Part shown: positions 8,870-18,091 of the stretch, one piece after another | How the letters are laid out: each line of letters starts with the position of its first letter | Position numbering within the stretch: position 1 is the stretch's first letter | From: Rhizobium oryzihabitans | GTDB lineage: Bacteria; Pseudomonadota; Alphaproteobacteria; Rhizobiales; Rhizobiaceae | DNA: 64,000 bases | Assembly: GCF_010669145.1 (NCBI RefSeq) | Contig: NZ_CP048635.1 | Coordinates: 1,744,501 to 1,808,500 of the forward strand | Direction: 5' to 3' | Translations under genes and position numbers: made by a program | Notes under the pieces: generated by a model | Told to the model about the DNA's origin: nothing | Seen by the model: only the letters and a program-made list of their open reading frames with translations | The model's database searches: none

Positions 8870-10850
8870 ATGGCCAGACTGAAGATGTCGTCTTTCTCTT
8901 CCGCACGCTCGAGCCTGCTCGCCTCCGTCGCATTGCTGGTTCTGGTTCCGGGCGCGCAGGCGTTCGATCGCACCGGGCCGGCAGGACAGGGTTATGCGAT
9001 TACGGTGCCGGAGCCGACGGCAACATATCCGCTGCCGCTTGCCGACAATTATCGCAACCAGACCGGCAAGAATGAGAAGGGGAGGCGGTTCGCGCCTATG
9101 ATGATCGGGACAACCCCATCATCGAAATCCTCTCCGGTTTCAACCGCATCTGGACGCTTGGCGATGAAAAATGGGCGGATGGCGGTGCCAATGGCGATGG
9201 TCCGGCGGATTTCAGCCATGTGAAGATCGTCGACCCCGCCGTCTGGCAGGAGAACATGCGCTACGTGCTGTCCGTCACCGGCGAGAACCGCACCCGCGCG
9301 GCCGCTTTCGAAGCCTATATGAATGATCGCCGTTCGCAGGGTTACAGCGTCATCGACGGCATGGGCCCGCTCGCCGACTGGTATCGCGAAGGGGCGGGCG
9401 CGACGACGACGATCAATCATACGCTCGCTGATTTCGACCCGAATGAGGTCATCACCCGCAAGGAAGACGACAAGGGCACCGAGGCGGGAGCAGCCGATAG
9501 CGAACTGAAAGATTTCGTCGCCTTCATGAAGGTGATCCGCGGCCCGGAGGGCACGACGTCGCCGGCGAAATATTTCTATTCCACACCACGGCCCTGGCGC
9601 ATGAACGACAAAGGCGAGGTGATCGAGACCGGCAAGGAAACGATTGGCGACCGCAGCTTCGAAAGCCATGACAGCGATCCGGGCGTCATCGTGCCGGCGC
9701 TGAAATATGCGCGGGAAAATCGCGGGCGCAGCAAGGATGGCGGTTTCCCGAGCGGGCACACCAATGCCGCCTATCTGGCCGCCATTGCCTATGCCTATGC
9801 GGTGCCGGAGCGCTTTTCCGAATTGCTGACGGCTGCCTCCGAACTCGGCGAGAGCCGCATCGTCGCCGGCATGCATTCGCCGCTCGACGTGATCGGCGGC
9901 CGCATCACCGCAACCGCCATGGCTGCCGCCATGTTGCAGGACCCGAAAAATGCCGAGGTGAAAAAGGCCGCGCATGCGGCCTTGCAGGCCTATTTCGCCA
10001 AACGCTTGCCACAGGGCCAGTCGCTCATCGATTTCGCCCATGGCGCAAAGCCGGATGTTGACCGGTTTGCCGATACGGCGAAGAACGGATCGGATTATCG
10101 CAGGCGCATGACCTTTTCCTTCAGTCGCGACAAAGCCGTGGGTGACGCGCCGATGATGGTGCCGAAGGGGCCGAGGTTCTGCTGGAAACGCGCCTGCCTT
10201 ATCTTGATGCCGCAGAGCGGCGTGCCGTTCTGTTTTCCACCGGCATCGAGGCGGGTTATCCGCTGCTCGATGACAGCAATGGCTGGGGTCGCATCAATCT
10301 GGTGGCCGCCGCCGGTGGTTATGGTGCGTTTGATGGCGATGTCGAAGTCACGATGGATGCCGCCGCCGGAGGCTTCAACGCGGCAGACCGCTGGACGAAC
10401 GACATTGCCGGGGCAGGGCGTCTCGTCAAATCCGGTAGCGGAGCGCTGACGCTCAGCGGCAACAACAGCTATGGTGGCGGCACAATTCTAAGGGATGGTG
10501 CGCTGATAGTCTCGTCTGCCGATGCGCTAGGAACCGGCGGTGTGCTGGTCAGCGGCGGCACGCTTTCGCTCGAAGCGGGCAAGGATGTCGTCATCGGCGG
10601 TGATTATTCGCAGTCGGGTGGCATACTGGCGCTGGATCCGCAAAAGGCTGCTCTGCGCGTTAAAGGTAATGTGGTGCTGGACGGCGCGACGCTGAAGCTC
10701 GCTTTCGATGGTGGCGCACCGGCTACCGGCACGCGCCTCGATGTGATCGCCGCCAATGGTCTGACCGGGACATTTGCCACGATCGATGCGGGCAATGTGA
10801 AAGTACGGCCGGTCTATACCGGCTCGGCACTGTCCGTGGTGGTCGAATAG
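8870..10850 (+). pseudogene. Secreted class A acid phosphatase (PAP2 family) with autotransporter-type repeat tail, two frameshifts
   Basis: Starts at ATG 8870 (AGGA upstream) with a signal peptide ending AQA. The frame breaks at a GGGG run (9079-9082) and again at about 10163-10166. Adding one G at each gives a continuous ~660-residue protein. The middle part carries the full phosphatase signature: K-x6-RP (KYFYSTPRP), PSGH and SR-x5-H-x3-D (SRIVAGMHSPLD). The C-terminal ~150 residues contain a passenger-associated transport repeat (GSGALTLSGNNSYGGGT) but no beta-barrel translocator follows. Function would be non-specific phosphomonoester hydrolysis in the periplasm or outside. As sequenced it is interrupted; the breaks may be sequencing errors. 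Confidence 0.8.
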
Positions 10851-10900
10851 GCGATGATGCAATGATTGAGGCTGCCGCAACCCTGCGGTTACGGCGGCCC

Positions 10901-10923
10901 CAAAAGATTTGCGGGAAACCGCA
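10901..10923 (-). terminator. Terminator-like hairpin after the ROK regulator
   Basis: Read on the minus strand, TGCGG-tttc-CCGCA (10910-10923) is followed by AATCTTTT, 11 bases after the ROK stop. A longer imperfect hairpin at 10870-10899 (11 pairs, one wobble, one mismatch) follows and may serve the convergent phosphatase gene. Confidence 0.55.
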
Positions 10924-10934
10924 GGAAGACCACC

Positions 10935-12083
10935 CTACAGGAAGTACCGGACCCTCAGTGGCAATAGCGCGGCGCCGATGGCGGACGGATCGCCGACGGT
11001 TTCGCTGAGAACCAGCTTCGCCTCCTTCGGGCCGACACCATAACGGTGTACGCGCTGGGACGGCATATGCGTGCGTTCGATCATCATCTGGCCGAGTGCG
11101 CGTGGCAATTGTCCGCCAAAGACGATGGCCTGCGGATCAAGTACCGCGATCAGGCTTGCCACCAGCCGGTCCACCTGCGGCATGGTTTCGCTCAACCATT
11201 CCTCGACGCCCGGCCATGCGGGGTCGAACTGTTGATAGAGCGGTTCGATCGAGTGGATGTTGACGCCGTTTTTCTGCAACGTCGTGATCAGGTATTGCAG
11301 GGCGGGCCGTTTGGGCGATTCATCCGGGCTGTATATGCCGCTGAATTCGCCGGCATTGCCATGAAAGCCGTGAAACGGCTGGCCGCCGAGGATCAATCCG
11401 CCACCGAAACCGTAGTTGAACGACAGATAGGCGAAGGTTTGACACCACGAGCCGACACCGCGGAGGCTTTCGCCGATCGCGCCCGTGGTGGCGTTGTTCT
11501 CCAGCCAGACCGGTAGGTGGAACCGTTTCTCAAGGATTGGCTTCAGGTCCATCAGCGACCAGTCGCGCAGGGGCTCCGGCGCATTGAAGGCGCGGTCCTC
11601 AGACACGAAGAAGCCGGACATGGAAAAACCGAGGCCAAGCAGGCGCTCGCGCGGGATGCCTTGTTCTGCCAGCAGCCGTTCGAGCGCCAGCGACAATGCA
11701 GAAAGCGTCATCTCCCGGTCTTCCGGAAGCATCTTCAGTTTTTCCTCAACAATCACGTCGCAGCGGAAATCGGCGATGCAGATCACCACGGAGTCGGTGT
11801 TGATGGAAATGCCGAGCGAATAGGCTGCCTCCGGCACCAGCTCGATGGTGGGGCTCGGCTGGCCGCGCGTGCCCTTGAGCGGCGCGCCGGTCTGCAGAAG
11901 TCCGCGCTCCAGCAGGCCTTCGATCAGCCGGTGCACGGATTGCTGCGTCAGGTTCGTGTGGCCGGTGATCGATGCGCGGGCAATGGGGCCGTGGCGGCGC
12001 ACGATATCCAGAATGAGACGCTCATTCTCGCTGGCAAGCGGCTGGCGGTCGAAGGTGTGCTGCGGCGTCTGATCTGTTGTCAT
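10935..12083 (-). CDS. ROK-family transcriptional regulator
   Basis: 382 residues from the ATG at 12081-12083, which has AAGG upstream; the ATG at 12143 has no ribosome site. The N-terminal winged helix (about residues 16-80) is followed by a ROK sugar-kinase-like domain. The zinc motif CxCGxxGCxE of classical ROK proteins is absent; the region reads HGNAGEFSG. It is divergent from the ABC importer operon at 12229, and a 15-bp palindrome lies between them, so it is probably that operon's repressor with a sugar or sugar-phosphate effector. Confidence 0.9.
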   Translation of the reverse strand: MTTDQTPQHTFDRQPLASENERLILDIVRRHGPIARASITGHTNLTQQSVHRLIEGLLERGLLQTGAPLKGTRGQPSPTIELVPEAAYSLGISINTDSVVICIADFRCDVIVEEKLKMLPEDREMTLSALSLALERLLAEQGIPRERLLGLGFSMSGFFVSEDRAFNAPEPLRDWSLMDLKPILEKRFHLPVWLENNATTGAIGESLRGVGSWCQTFAYLSFNYGFGGGLILGGQPFHGFHGNAGEFSGIYSPDESPKRPALQYLITTLQKNGVNIHSIEPLYQQFDPAWPGVEEWLSETMPQVDRLVASLIAVLDPQAIVFGGQLPRALGQMMIERTHMPSQRVHRYGVGPKEAKLVLSETVGDPSAIGAALLPLRVRYFL

Positions 12084-12167
12084 GGCCTTGGATAACGGCT
12101 GTGCGAAGCGGCGGCAACACGGGGCATTCGTTTGCGACAGCATTTTTCACTGGACTGTCACAAATAT

Positions 12168-12182
12168 TACACTTAGAGTGTA
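12168..12182. promoter_or_regulatory. Palindrome TACACT-TAG-AGTGTA, candidate ROK operator
   Basis: Perfect 6-bp arms with a 3-bp spacer in the only intergenic space between the ROK regulator and the binding-protein gene it diverges from. The surrounding A/T-rich DNA (TATTAATAA directly after) would suit a promoter overlap. Confidence 0.6.
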
Positions 12183-12228
12183 TTAATAAGGGGCCGGTCA
12201 ACAACGGGTCCTCAGGAGGAACCATTCA

Positions 12229-13458
12229 ATGCGCATGAAATTTCTTGCGATCGCCGCGCTTGCGCTGGCGACGACGGCAGCACCGTGCCTTTCGGCTGAC
12301 AGCAATATGAAAAACCTCGACTTCGATCTGTCGAAGGTCACGCGCGACAATTTCTACGACATCGTTGTTCCGGCCGCCAAAGCCGAGGGCGCGGTGACGA
12401 TGTATAACTTCGCCGGCAGTTTTGCCGATACGTGGAAGGAGCTGATCAGCCGTTTCGAAGCCAAATATGGCATCAAGGTCGCCTATAGCGACGTGAAGGG
12501 CGATCAGGCGAACCAGCAGCTGATCGCGGTACAGGCGGCAGGGCAGGATTCACCGGTTGATGCCTATTTCGCCGGCGGCGGCAGCTATCCGCTTCTATCC
12601 TCCAAGGGGGTTGTCGGCAATATTGCACTGACGAAAATCCTGCCGAACATGGCCAATTACGATCCGAAAATGGCCGAAACCGTCTTCGGCAAGCCGCATG
12701 GCGGCAGCTTTCCGCTGGTGCATCTCAACCAGACGGCTATCGGTTATGACTCTGCCTTCGTGAAGGCCGAGGATGTGCCGAAAAGCTTCGAGGACCTGCT
12801 GGTCTGGGCCGAAAAGAACCCCAAGCGGCTTGGCGTCACCCTGCCGGCCAAGGGTGGTTCGGGCGGCGGTTTCATTTATTCGGTGGCGCTCAATTATCTC
12901 ACCGGCGACTGCCGTGCAAAGCTCACCGACTATAATCAGACGCTGCAGCAGGCCGAAGACTGGGCCATGGAGTCCGAGTGCCTTACGCCTGTCTGGGACT
13001 ATTACCGCCGTCTTCTGGCGGTGGCTGAATTGACCAATGGCAATGCCGATACGCTCAACCTCATCAACAACCAGCAGCTTCACATGGGTACCGTCTGGGA
13101 AGATCAGGTCATGAGCTTCCTCGGCACCAAGCAATTGCCTGACAGTTTCCGCGTCACGCTTCTGGAAAAGGGCCAGGTCGGCTCTGGCGACGCCATGTTC
13201 GTGCCGGCCAATGCGAAGAATGTCGCCGCGGCGCTGCTGCTGATCGACATGGCGATGAGCAAGGAATTCCAGCTCTGGAAGCTGGAAAACAAGGCCTCCC
13301 GCTCTCCGCGCGCCGACGTCACCAATGATCTGATGCCGAAGGCCGTGCAGGAGCATGTGCTGCCGCAGAGCGTCTATCCGCGCCTGTCGCTGCCGGCTTT
13401 CTGGGACATGTCGACGGCGCTTGCCGAAGCGCTCGATGAAAAAGTCCTCAACCAGTAA
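12229..13458 (+). CDS. ABC transporter substrate-binding protein (YnjB-like family)
   Basis: 409 residues; signal peptide of about 23 residues ending LSA/D; strong AGGAGG upstream of ATG 12229. The fold is a type II periplasmic binding protein, and length and internal motifs (YNFAGSFADTW, AYFAGGG) resemble the YnjB group. First gene of an operon with ATPase, two PotB/PotC-like permeases, glycerophosphodiesterase and inositol-phosphatase-like genes. The enzymes suggest a glycerophosphodiester ligand; the sequence alone does not fix it. Confidence 0.88.
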   Translation: MRMKFLAIAALALATTAAPCLSADSNMKNLDFDLSKVTRDNFYDIVVPAAKAEGAVTMYNFAGSFADTWKELISRFEAKYGIKVAYSDVKGDQANQQLIAVQAAGQDSPVDAYFAGGGSYPLLSSKGVVGNIALTKILPNMANYDPKMAETVFGKPHGGSFPLVHLNQTAIGYDSAFVKAEDVPKSFEDLLVWAEKNPKRLGVTLPAKGGSGGGFIYSVALNYLTGDCRAKLTDYNQTLQQAEDWAMESECLTPVWDYYRRLLAVAELTNGNADTLNLINNQQLHMGTVWEDQVMSFLGTKQLPDSFRVTLLEKGQVGSGDAMFVPANAKNVAAALLLIDMAMSKEFQLWKLENKASRSPRADVTNDLMPKAVQEHVLPQSVYPRLSLPAFWDMSTALAEALDEKVLNQ

Positions 13459-13542
13459 CGCCGTCGGGATTGCCGGATCGTGTGGCCGCAAATGGCAGCG
13501 CGATCCGGATAGCCTTGGTAAAAAATATGAGGGAGGCTCGCC

Positions 13543-14583
13543 ATGAGTGAACTCGAGATCAGCAATATCAGCAAGGATTACGGGGCGAGCCGGGCGCTTC
13601 ATCCCGTGTCGATCACCGTGGAGCGGGGCGAATTCGTCACCATTCTTGGGCCCTCGGGTTGCGGCAAGTCCACGCTTTTGCGTATCCTCACCGGCATCAG
13701 CCAGCCTTCGGGCGGTGAAATCCGGCTGGGTGGCAAGCGCATCGATCAGGCGCCGCCGGAAGCGCGCGATATCGCCATGGTCTTCCAGTCCTATGCGCTT
13801 TTCCCGCATATGTCGGTCGCCAAAAATCTCGGCTTCGGGCTGAAGATGAAGAAGGTGGCGAAGGACGAGCGGGCGCGGCGCATCGCCCATGCGCTTGATA
13901 TCTGCAATCTCACCGGTCTGGTGGATCGCATGCCCCGGCAATTATCCGGCGGCCAGCAGCAGCGTGTGGCGCTGGCGCGGGCCATTGTCATGCAGCCAAG
14001 CCTGCTTCTGTTTGACGAGCCGCTTTCCAACCTCGACGCCAAACTCCGCGATACGCTGCGCCATGAGCTGACCGAGCTTCACCGCCGCATCGGTGCGACA
14101 AGCCTTTATGTGACACACGATCAGGCCGAAGCCATGGCGATGTCGGACCGGATCGTCGTCATGAATGCGGGCCGGGTGGTCGAGATCGGCACGCCGCTCG
14201 AGCTTTATCGTGCGCCGAAACACGCGTTTACCGCCGGCTTTCTAGGCCAGACCAATCTGCTGCCCGTATCCGCTGAAGGCCAGCAGGCGCAATTGCCCTG
14301 GGGGCAGTCCGTGACGCTTGACCGGGTTGCCGCCGGCAATGTCCAGATTTCCGTTCGTCCGGAAAACATCCACATCCGCGCCGATCAGGCCGGTGAGGGC
14401 ACGGTTTCCGCCGTTTCTTTCATGGGCGCCAATGCACTCTACACGGTCGAGATCGGCGGTCGCCAGATCCGGATCAGCCAGTCCGGTGCCGAAACTCTGA
14501 TCGATGCCGGGCAAAGGGTCGCCCTGCAGTTTCCCGGCTCGGTCCATCTTCTCGATGACAGGATGGCGGGGGAGGCGGCATGA
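13543..14583 (+). CDS. ABC transporter ATP-binding protein, PotA/UgpC-like
   Basis: 346-residue ATPase with Walker [10 protein letters not shown] at 36-44, LSGGQ at 134-138 and Walker B LLLFDEP at 154-160, plus a TOBE-type C-terminal domain (about 250-340). GAGGGAGG precedes the ATG. Its stop overlaps the first permease start by 4 bp. Energises import of the ligand bound by the product of the upstream gene. Confidence 0.93.
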   Translation: MSELEISNISKDYGASRALHPVSITVERGEFVTILGPSGCGKSTLLRILTGISQPSGGEIRLGGKRIDQAPPEARDIAMVFQSYALFPHMSVAKNLGFGLKMKKVAKDERARRIAHALDICNLTGLVDRMPRQLSGGQQQRVALARAIVMQPSLLLFDEPLSNLDAKLRDTLRHELTELHRRIGATSLYVTHDQAEAMAMSDRIVVMNAGRVVEIGTPLELYRAPKHAFTAGFLGQTNLLPVSAEGQQAQLPWGQSVTLDRVAAGNVQISVRPENIHIRADQAGEGTVSAVSFMGANALYTVEIGGRQIRISQSGAETLIDAGQRVALQFPGSVHLLDDRMAGEAA

Positions 14584-15437
14584 TGGCCGGGCTTCTGCGA
14601 AACAGGCGCGCCCAGCTTCTATTCCTGCTTTTGCCGGGTGTTGGGTATCTTCTTGTCTTCTTCGGCGGGCCGCTGCTGTCGGCGCTGATCGGCAGTTTCA
14701 GGCAGGAGGATGGCGGCTTCACGCTGATGTTCTACCAGCGGATTTTCACCCGCGCGTCGATGATCCGGGGGCTCACGACCTCCATCTATTACGGCGTCAT
14801 GCCTGTTATCGTCTCGCTTGCGGCCTCTGTGCCGCTGGCGCTTTTGATCCGCAAGAGCTTTCTCGGTCGAAAACTGTTCAGCGGCCTTTACAAGCTGCCG
14901 ATGGCGGTGCCGGGTATCATCGTCGGCCTGATAGTGATCGTCGTTTTCGAAAGGGGCGGGTTTCTCGACCGGTTGGTCGCGCCGCTCGGGCTGGAACTGC
15001 CCAAGCTCGTACGCGACGACTGGGGCGTCGGCGTCATCCTCGCCAGCGTCTGGAAGCAGATACCCTTCATGACGCTGATCATCACAAGCGCCTTTGCAGC
15101 CATTCCCGAAGATATACGTTACGCCTCGCGCACGCTTGGCGCTTCGCGGTTGAAGACATTCTTCTTCGTGGAGGTGCCGCTCGCCATGCCGGGCATCACC
15201 GCCGCCATTCTTCTGACCTTCATCGGTTCCATGGGCTCTTACGCCATTCCAGACATCGTCGGTCCGCCGACGGCCCGGCCGCTTTCGGTGCTGATGGTCA
15301 AGGAATTCAACCAGGGACGTTTCAACCAGGTCTATGCCATGGGCATGGTGCTGAGCCTCTTCGCGGTCTCCGTGCTGCTGCTCTATTACTCCCTGACATC
15401 CCGCATCGGCCCCGGCCAAACCCGCGGAGACGCATGA
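14580..15437 (+). CDS. ABC transporter permease, PotB-type
   Basis: 285-residue inner-membrane permease with about six helices and an EAA-type loop (RYASRTLGASRLKTFFFVEV). Overlaps its neighbours by 4 bp on both sides (ATGA), typical of subunits made in fixed ratio. Pairs with the next gene to form the channel. Confidence 0.92.
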   Translation: MMAGLLRNRRAQLLFLLLPGVGYLLVFFGGPLLSALIGSFRQEDGGFTLMFYQRIFTRASMIRGLTTSIYYGVMPVIVSLAASVPLALLIRKSFLGRKLFSGLYKLPMAVPGIIVGLIVIVVFERGGFLDRLVAPLGLELPKLVRDDWGVGVILASVWKQIPFMTLIITSAFAAIPEDIRYASRTLGASRLKTFFFVEVPLAMPGITAAILLTFIGSMGSYAIPDIVGPPTARPLSVLMVKEFNQGRFNQVYAMGMVLSLFAVSVLLLYYSLTSRIGPGQTRGDA

Positions 15438-16300
15438 TGAGCGCTATAACTCTCGATCCCCCCAGCAGTGCCCGTCGCCGCGCCTTTACGCCGGAGGACC
15501 GGATTTTCGTTTCCATTGGGCTTTATGGCGCGCTGACACTCGCTATCGCCGTGCCGCTGGCGCTGATGTTCCTCTGGAGCATTGCCGACGGCTGGTCGCC
15601 GCCGCTCATCGTGCCGAAGGATTACACCGCGGCGCGCTGGGCGAGCATCCTGAGCGATGGCAGCCTCATCCGCGCTGCGGTCAACAGCATCCTCATCGCC
15701 ATCGTCGTCACCTTCCTGACCGCGGCCATCGCCTTGCCCACTGCCTGGGCCATGGCGCGTTTTCCCTTCCGGCTGAAACGGCTGGTGGAAATCTTCATTC
15801 TGGCGCCGATCATCATACCCGGGCTCGTCGTCGCCGTCGGCATCGGTCAGGTATTCCTGCTTTTCGGCCTCGCCTATTCGGTGACGGGCGTCATCCTCGT
15901 GCAGATCGTCGGCACCCTGCCGCTGATGATCCGGCTGATGACGGCGGCGCTGGAGACCATTCCCGACGATCTTATCCATGCCGCGCGCTCGCTCGGCGCG
16001 GGCACTGTCGGCATCGTTTTTCACATCATATTGCCGCTGGCCGTGCCCGGCCTTCTGGCCGGCGGGCTGATGTCCTTCATCGGCAGCTTCGAGGAATTCG
16101 ACAAGTCCTTCATCGTCGGCGCGCCGGTCGTCGAGACCCTGCCGATCAAGCTCTATATGTATCTCGATCCCTATTCGATGCAGCTGCCGCTCGCCGCCAT
16201 CGTCTCCTTCATCCTGCTTCTTCCCGCACTCATCGTCTTCATCATTGCCGGCCGCATCCTGCGCGACGACCTGATGGCGGCGGGTATGGGGAAAATCTGA
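15434..16300 (+). CDS. ABC transporter permease, PotC-type
   Basis: 288 residues. ATG 15434 overlaps the previous stop, and a second ATG follows at 15437; the frame is open further upstream but only within the other permease gene. Six helices are visible, with the EAA loop at HAARSLGAGTVGIVFHIIL. Second half of the permease heterodimer. Confidence 0.92.
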   Translation: MMSAITLDPPSSARRRAFTPEDRIFVSIGLYGALTLAIAVPLALMFLWSIADGWSPPLIVPKDYTAARWASILSDGSLIRAAVNSILIAIVVTFLTAAIALPTAWAMARFPFRLKRLVEIFILAPIIIPGLVVAVGIGQVFLLFGLAYSVTGVILVQIVGTLPLMIRLMTAALETIPDDLIHAARSLGAGTVGIVFHIILPLAVPGLLAGGLMSFIGSFEEFDKSFIVGAPVVETLPIKLYMYLDPYSMQLPLAAIVSFILLLPALIVFIIAGRILRDDLMAAGMGKI

Positions 16301-16346
16301 TCCGGGCAGTCAAACCCGGTAATTGCAACGTCCGAAAGTGAAAATC

Positions 16347-17243
16347 ATGCACCAGACCCTTGCTGCCTTCCGCAATACCTCCAATCCCTGCAATGTGCTT
16401 GCACTCTGCTCGCGAGACAATCCGGCCATCCTGACCATCGCCCATCGCGGCTTCTGGACCGCCACTGCGGAAAACTCGCTCGCCTCCGTCCGCGCTGCGA
16501 TCGTGGCCGGCGTCGAGATGATCGAGATCGACACGCAGGCGACGGCCGATGGCCGGCTCGTTGTCATTCATGACGAAACGCTCGACCGCACCACGACGGG
16601 CAAGGGAACGGTGAGCGCGCTGCCTTTCGAGGTGGTCCGCGCAGCGAAGCTGAAGGCCGGCGCAGGCGGCGAGGCCGCTGAGATGACCGATGAATGCGTG
16701 CCGACGCTGGAGGAGTTGCTGGAAGAGGCGCGCGGCAGGATCACCGTCAATATCGACACCAAATTCACCCGCGATCTGCCGCAGGTCATGGAAACCGTAC
16801 TGCGGCTCGGCGTCGAGGATCAGGTGCTGGTGAAGACCGATATCGATCCCGAAGCGGGCCGTTTCGAGGTGCTGAACACTGACTGGTTCGGCAAGATCCC
16901 GCATATGCCGATGTTCCCGGTCCGGAAGGGCAAGTTCGCCGAGGATCTGCGCCGTATCGAGGCGTTAAAGGCGCCGATGATCGAAGTGAAATTTACTGAT
17001 ATTGCCGATCTGGCCGAGGGCCGTGCCGAGATGGAGCGCCAGAATATCCGTCTGTGGATCAACTCGCTCGACGTTTCCCATTGCCTTGATTTCAACGATA
17101 CGCGTGCGCTTTCAAATCCCGAAGCCGTCTGGGGTGCTCTTGCCGAGGCTGGCGTCGGCGCGATCCAGACCGATGAAGTCGAAGCCTTCACCAACTGGTT
17201 GAAGACGGGCGCCGGTGAGACGGGCAGGGCGTGGAGACGATGA
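16347..17243 (+). CDS. Glycerophosphodiester phosphodiesterase family protein
   Basis: 298 residues, TIM-barrel GDPD. The HRG motif is at 33-35, E60 and D62 lie in IEIDTQ, and H75-D76 follows in VVIHDE, matching the catalytic and metal ligands of UgpQ/GlpQ. There is no signal peptide, so it acts on imported substrate, giving sn-glycerol-3-phosphate plus an alcohol, or the alcohol phosphate. The ATG at 16347 is chosen; a TTG at 16323 is in frame but lacks a clear ribosome site. It lies 46 bp after the permease and overlaps the next gene. Confidence 0.88.
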   Translation: MHQTLAAFRNTSNPCNVLALCSRDNPAILTIAHRGFWTATAENSLASVRAAIVAGVEMIEIDTQATADGRLVVIHDETLDRTTTGKGTVSALPFEVVRAAKLKAGAGGEAAEMTDECVPTLEELLEEARGRITVNIDTKFTRDLPQVMETVLRLGVEDQVLVKTDIDPEAGRFEVLNTDWFGKIPHMPMFPVRKGKFAEDLRRIEALKAPMIEVKFTDIADLAEGRAEMERQNIRLWINSLDVSHCLDFNDTRALSNPEAVWGALAEAGVGAIQTDEVEAFTNWLKTGAGETGRAWRR

Positions 17244-18025
17244 GCGAGCGTCTCGAACGCGCCGTCGCCATCATCGAGGAAGCGATGGGCCTTACCCTTC
17301 GCTTTTTCGAGGCCCGCGACACCATCGCCACCCGGACGAAGGGCTTTCAGGATTTCGTCTCGGAAGCCGACACCACGGTCGAAAAGTTGATCCGCGACCG
17401 TTTGGCGGCCGCTTTTCCCGGAGAAACGGTGCTGGGTGAAGAAATGGGCGGCGTTGCCGATGACGCCTATTGGATCATCGATCCCATCGACGGCACCGCC
17501 AATTTCCTGCGCGGTTCGCCGCTCTGGGGCATCTCGCTCGGTTTCGTGCGGAGCGGCCGACCGGAACTCGGCGTCGTCGCCATGCCGATGTTTGCGGATA
17601 TCTACGCGGCGGCTGATGGGACCGGGTTGATGCTGAACGGCAAGCCGCTTGCCCGTCAGGTGCCTTTCGAGGCTGTGCAGGTCATGTCGCTCGGCGACAG
17701 CGCCGCCACCGATGCGGAGGAAGTGGCGGCTCTCAATGTCGGGCTTCGGCATGCGGGCTGGGTGGTGGAATCCATCCGCTCGACATCGATCGGCCTTGCC
17801 TTTTCCGCGCGCGGCATCTTCGACGGCCATCTGCAGAAGCTGACGACCATGTGGGACATCGCCGGCGGCGTCGTTCTCGCAAGGGAAGCGGGTCTCGATG
17901 TCCGCATCGGGACGCGCCCCGGCAGCGGCATCCCCTGGGTTGCCGCCGCCACGCCAGCGCTGATGACGGCGACGGAGGGGCTGTGGCCGGAGATTGCGGA
18001 GAAAGCATCGACGGAACCTGCGTGA
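17240..18025 (+). CDS. Inositol monophosphatase family protein
   Basis: 261 residues with the Mg-dependent phosphatase motifs GEEMG (66-70), DPIDGTANF (81-89) and WDIAGG (about 213). ATG 17240 overlaps the GDPD stop by 4 bp and has GGAG upstream; a GTG at 17231 is an alternative. Following a glycerophosphodiesterase and an importer, it would suit the step inositol phosphate to inositol. Family members also act on other substrates such as histidinol phosphate, so the function is inferred. Confidence 0.9.
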   Translation: MSERLERAVAIIEEAMGLTLRFFEARDTIATRTKGFQDFVSEADTTVEKLIRDRLAAAFPGETVLGEEMGGVADDAYWIIDPIDGTANFLRGSPLWGISLGFVRSGRPELGVVAMPMFADIYAAADGTGLMLNGKPLARQVPFEAVQVMSLGDSAATDAEEVAALNVGLRHAGWVVESIRSTSIGLAFSARGIFDGHLQKLTTMWDIAGGVVLAREAGLDVRIGTRPGSGIPWVAAATPALMTATEGLWPEIAEKASTEPA

Positions 18026-18071
18026 GATGCCGCGAACATCGATACCGGGTGTTGCTGAAGCACCCGGCATC
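18026..18071. terminator. Hairpin between convergent genes
   Basis: CCGGGTG (18045-18051) pairs with CACCCGG (18061-18067), and GATGCC at 18026-18031 can add an outer stem with GGCATC at 18066-18071. No clear T-run. It sits between the convergent phosphatase and SDR genes. Confidence 0.45.
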
Positions 18072-18091
18072 TGCGGTTTATCCACGTTCGG

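Noticed and set aside
9079..10166. Phase-variable contingency locus at the G-runs
   Set aside because: The tracts are only four bases long, too short for typical slipped-strand phase variation; sequencing error or plain mutation explains them better.
12595..13941. 448-codon minus-strand frame across binding-protein and ATPase genes
   Set aside because: It spans two well-supported plus-strand genes and shows only shadow composition.
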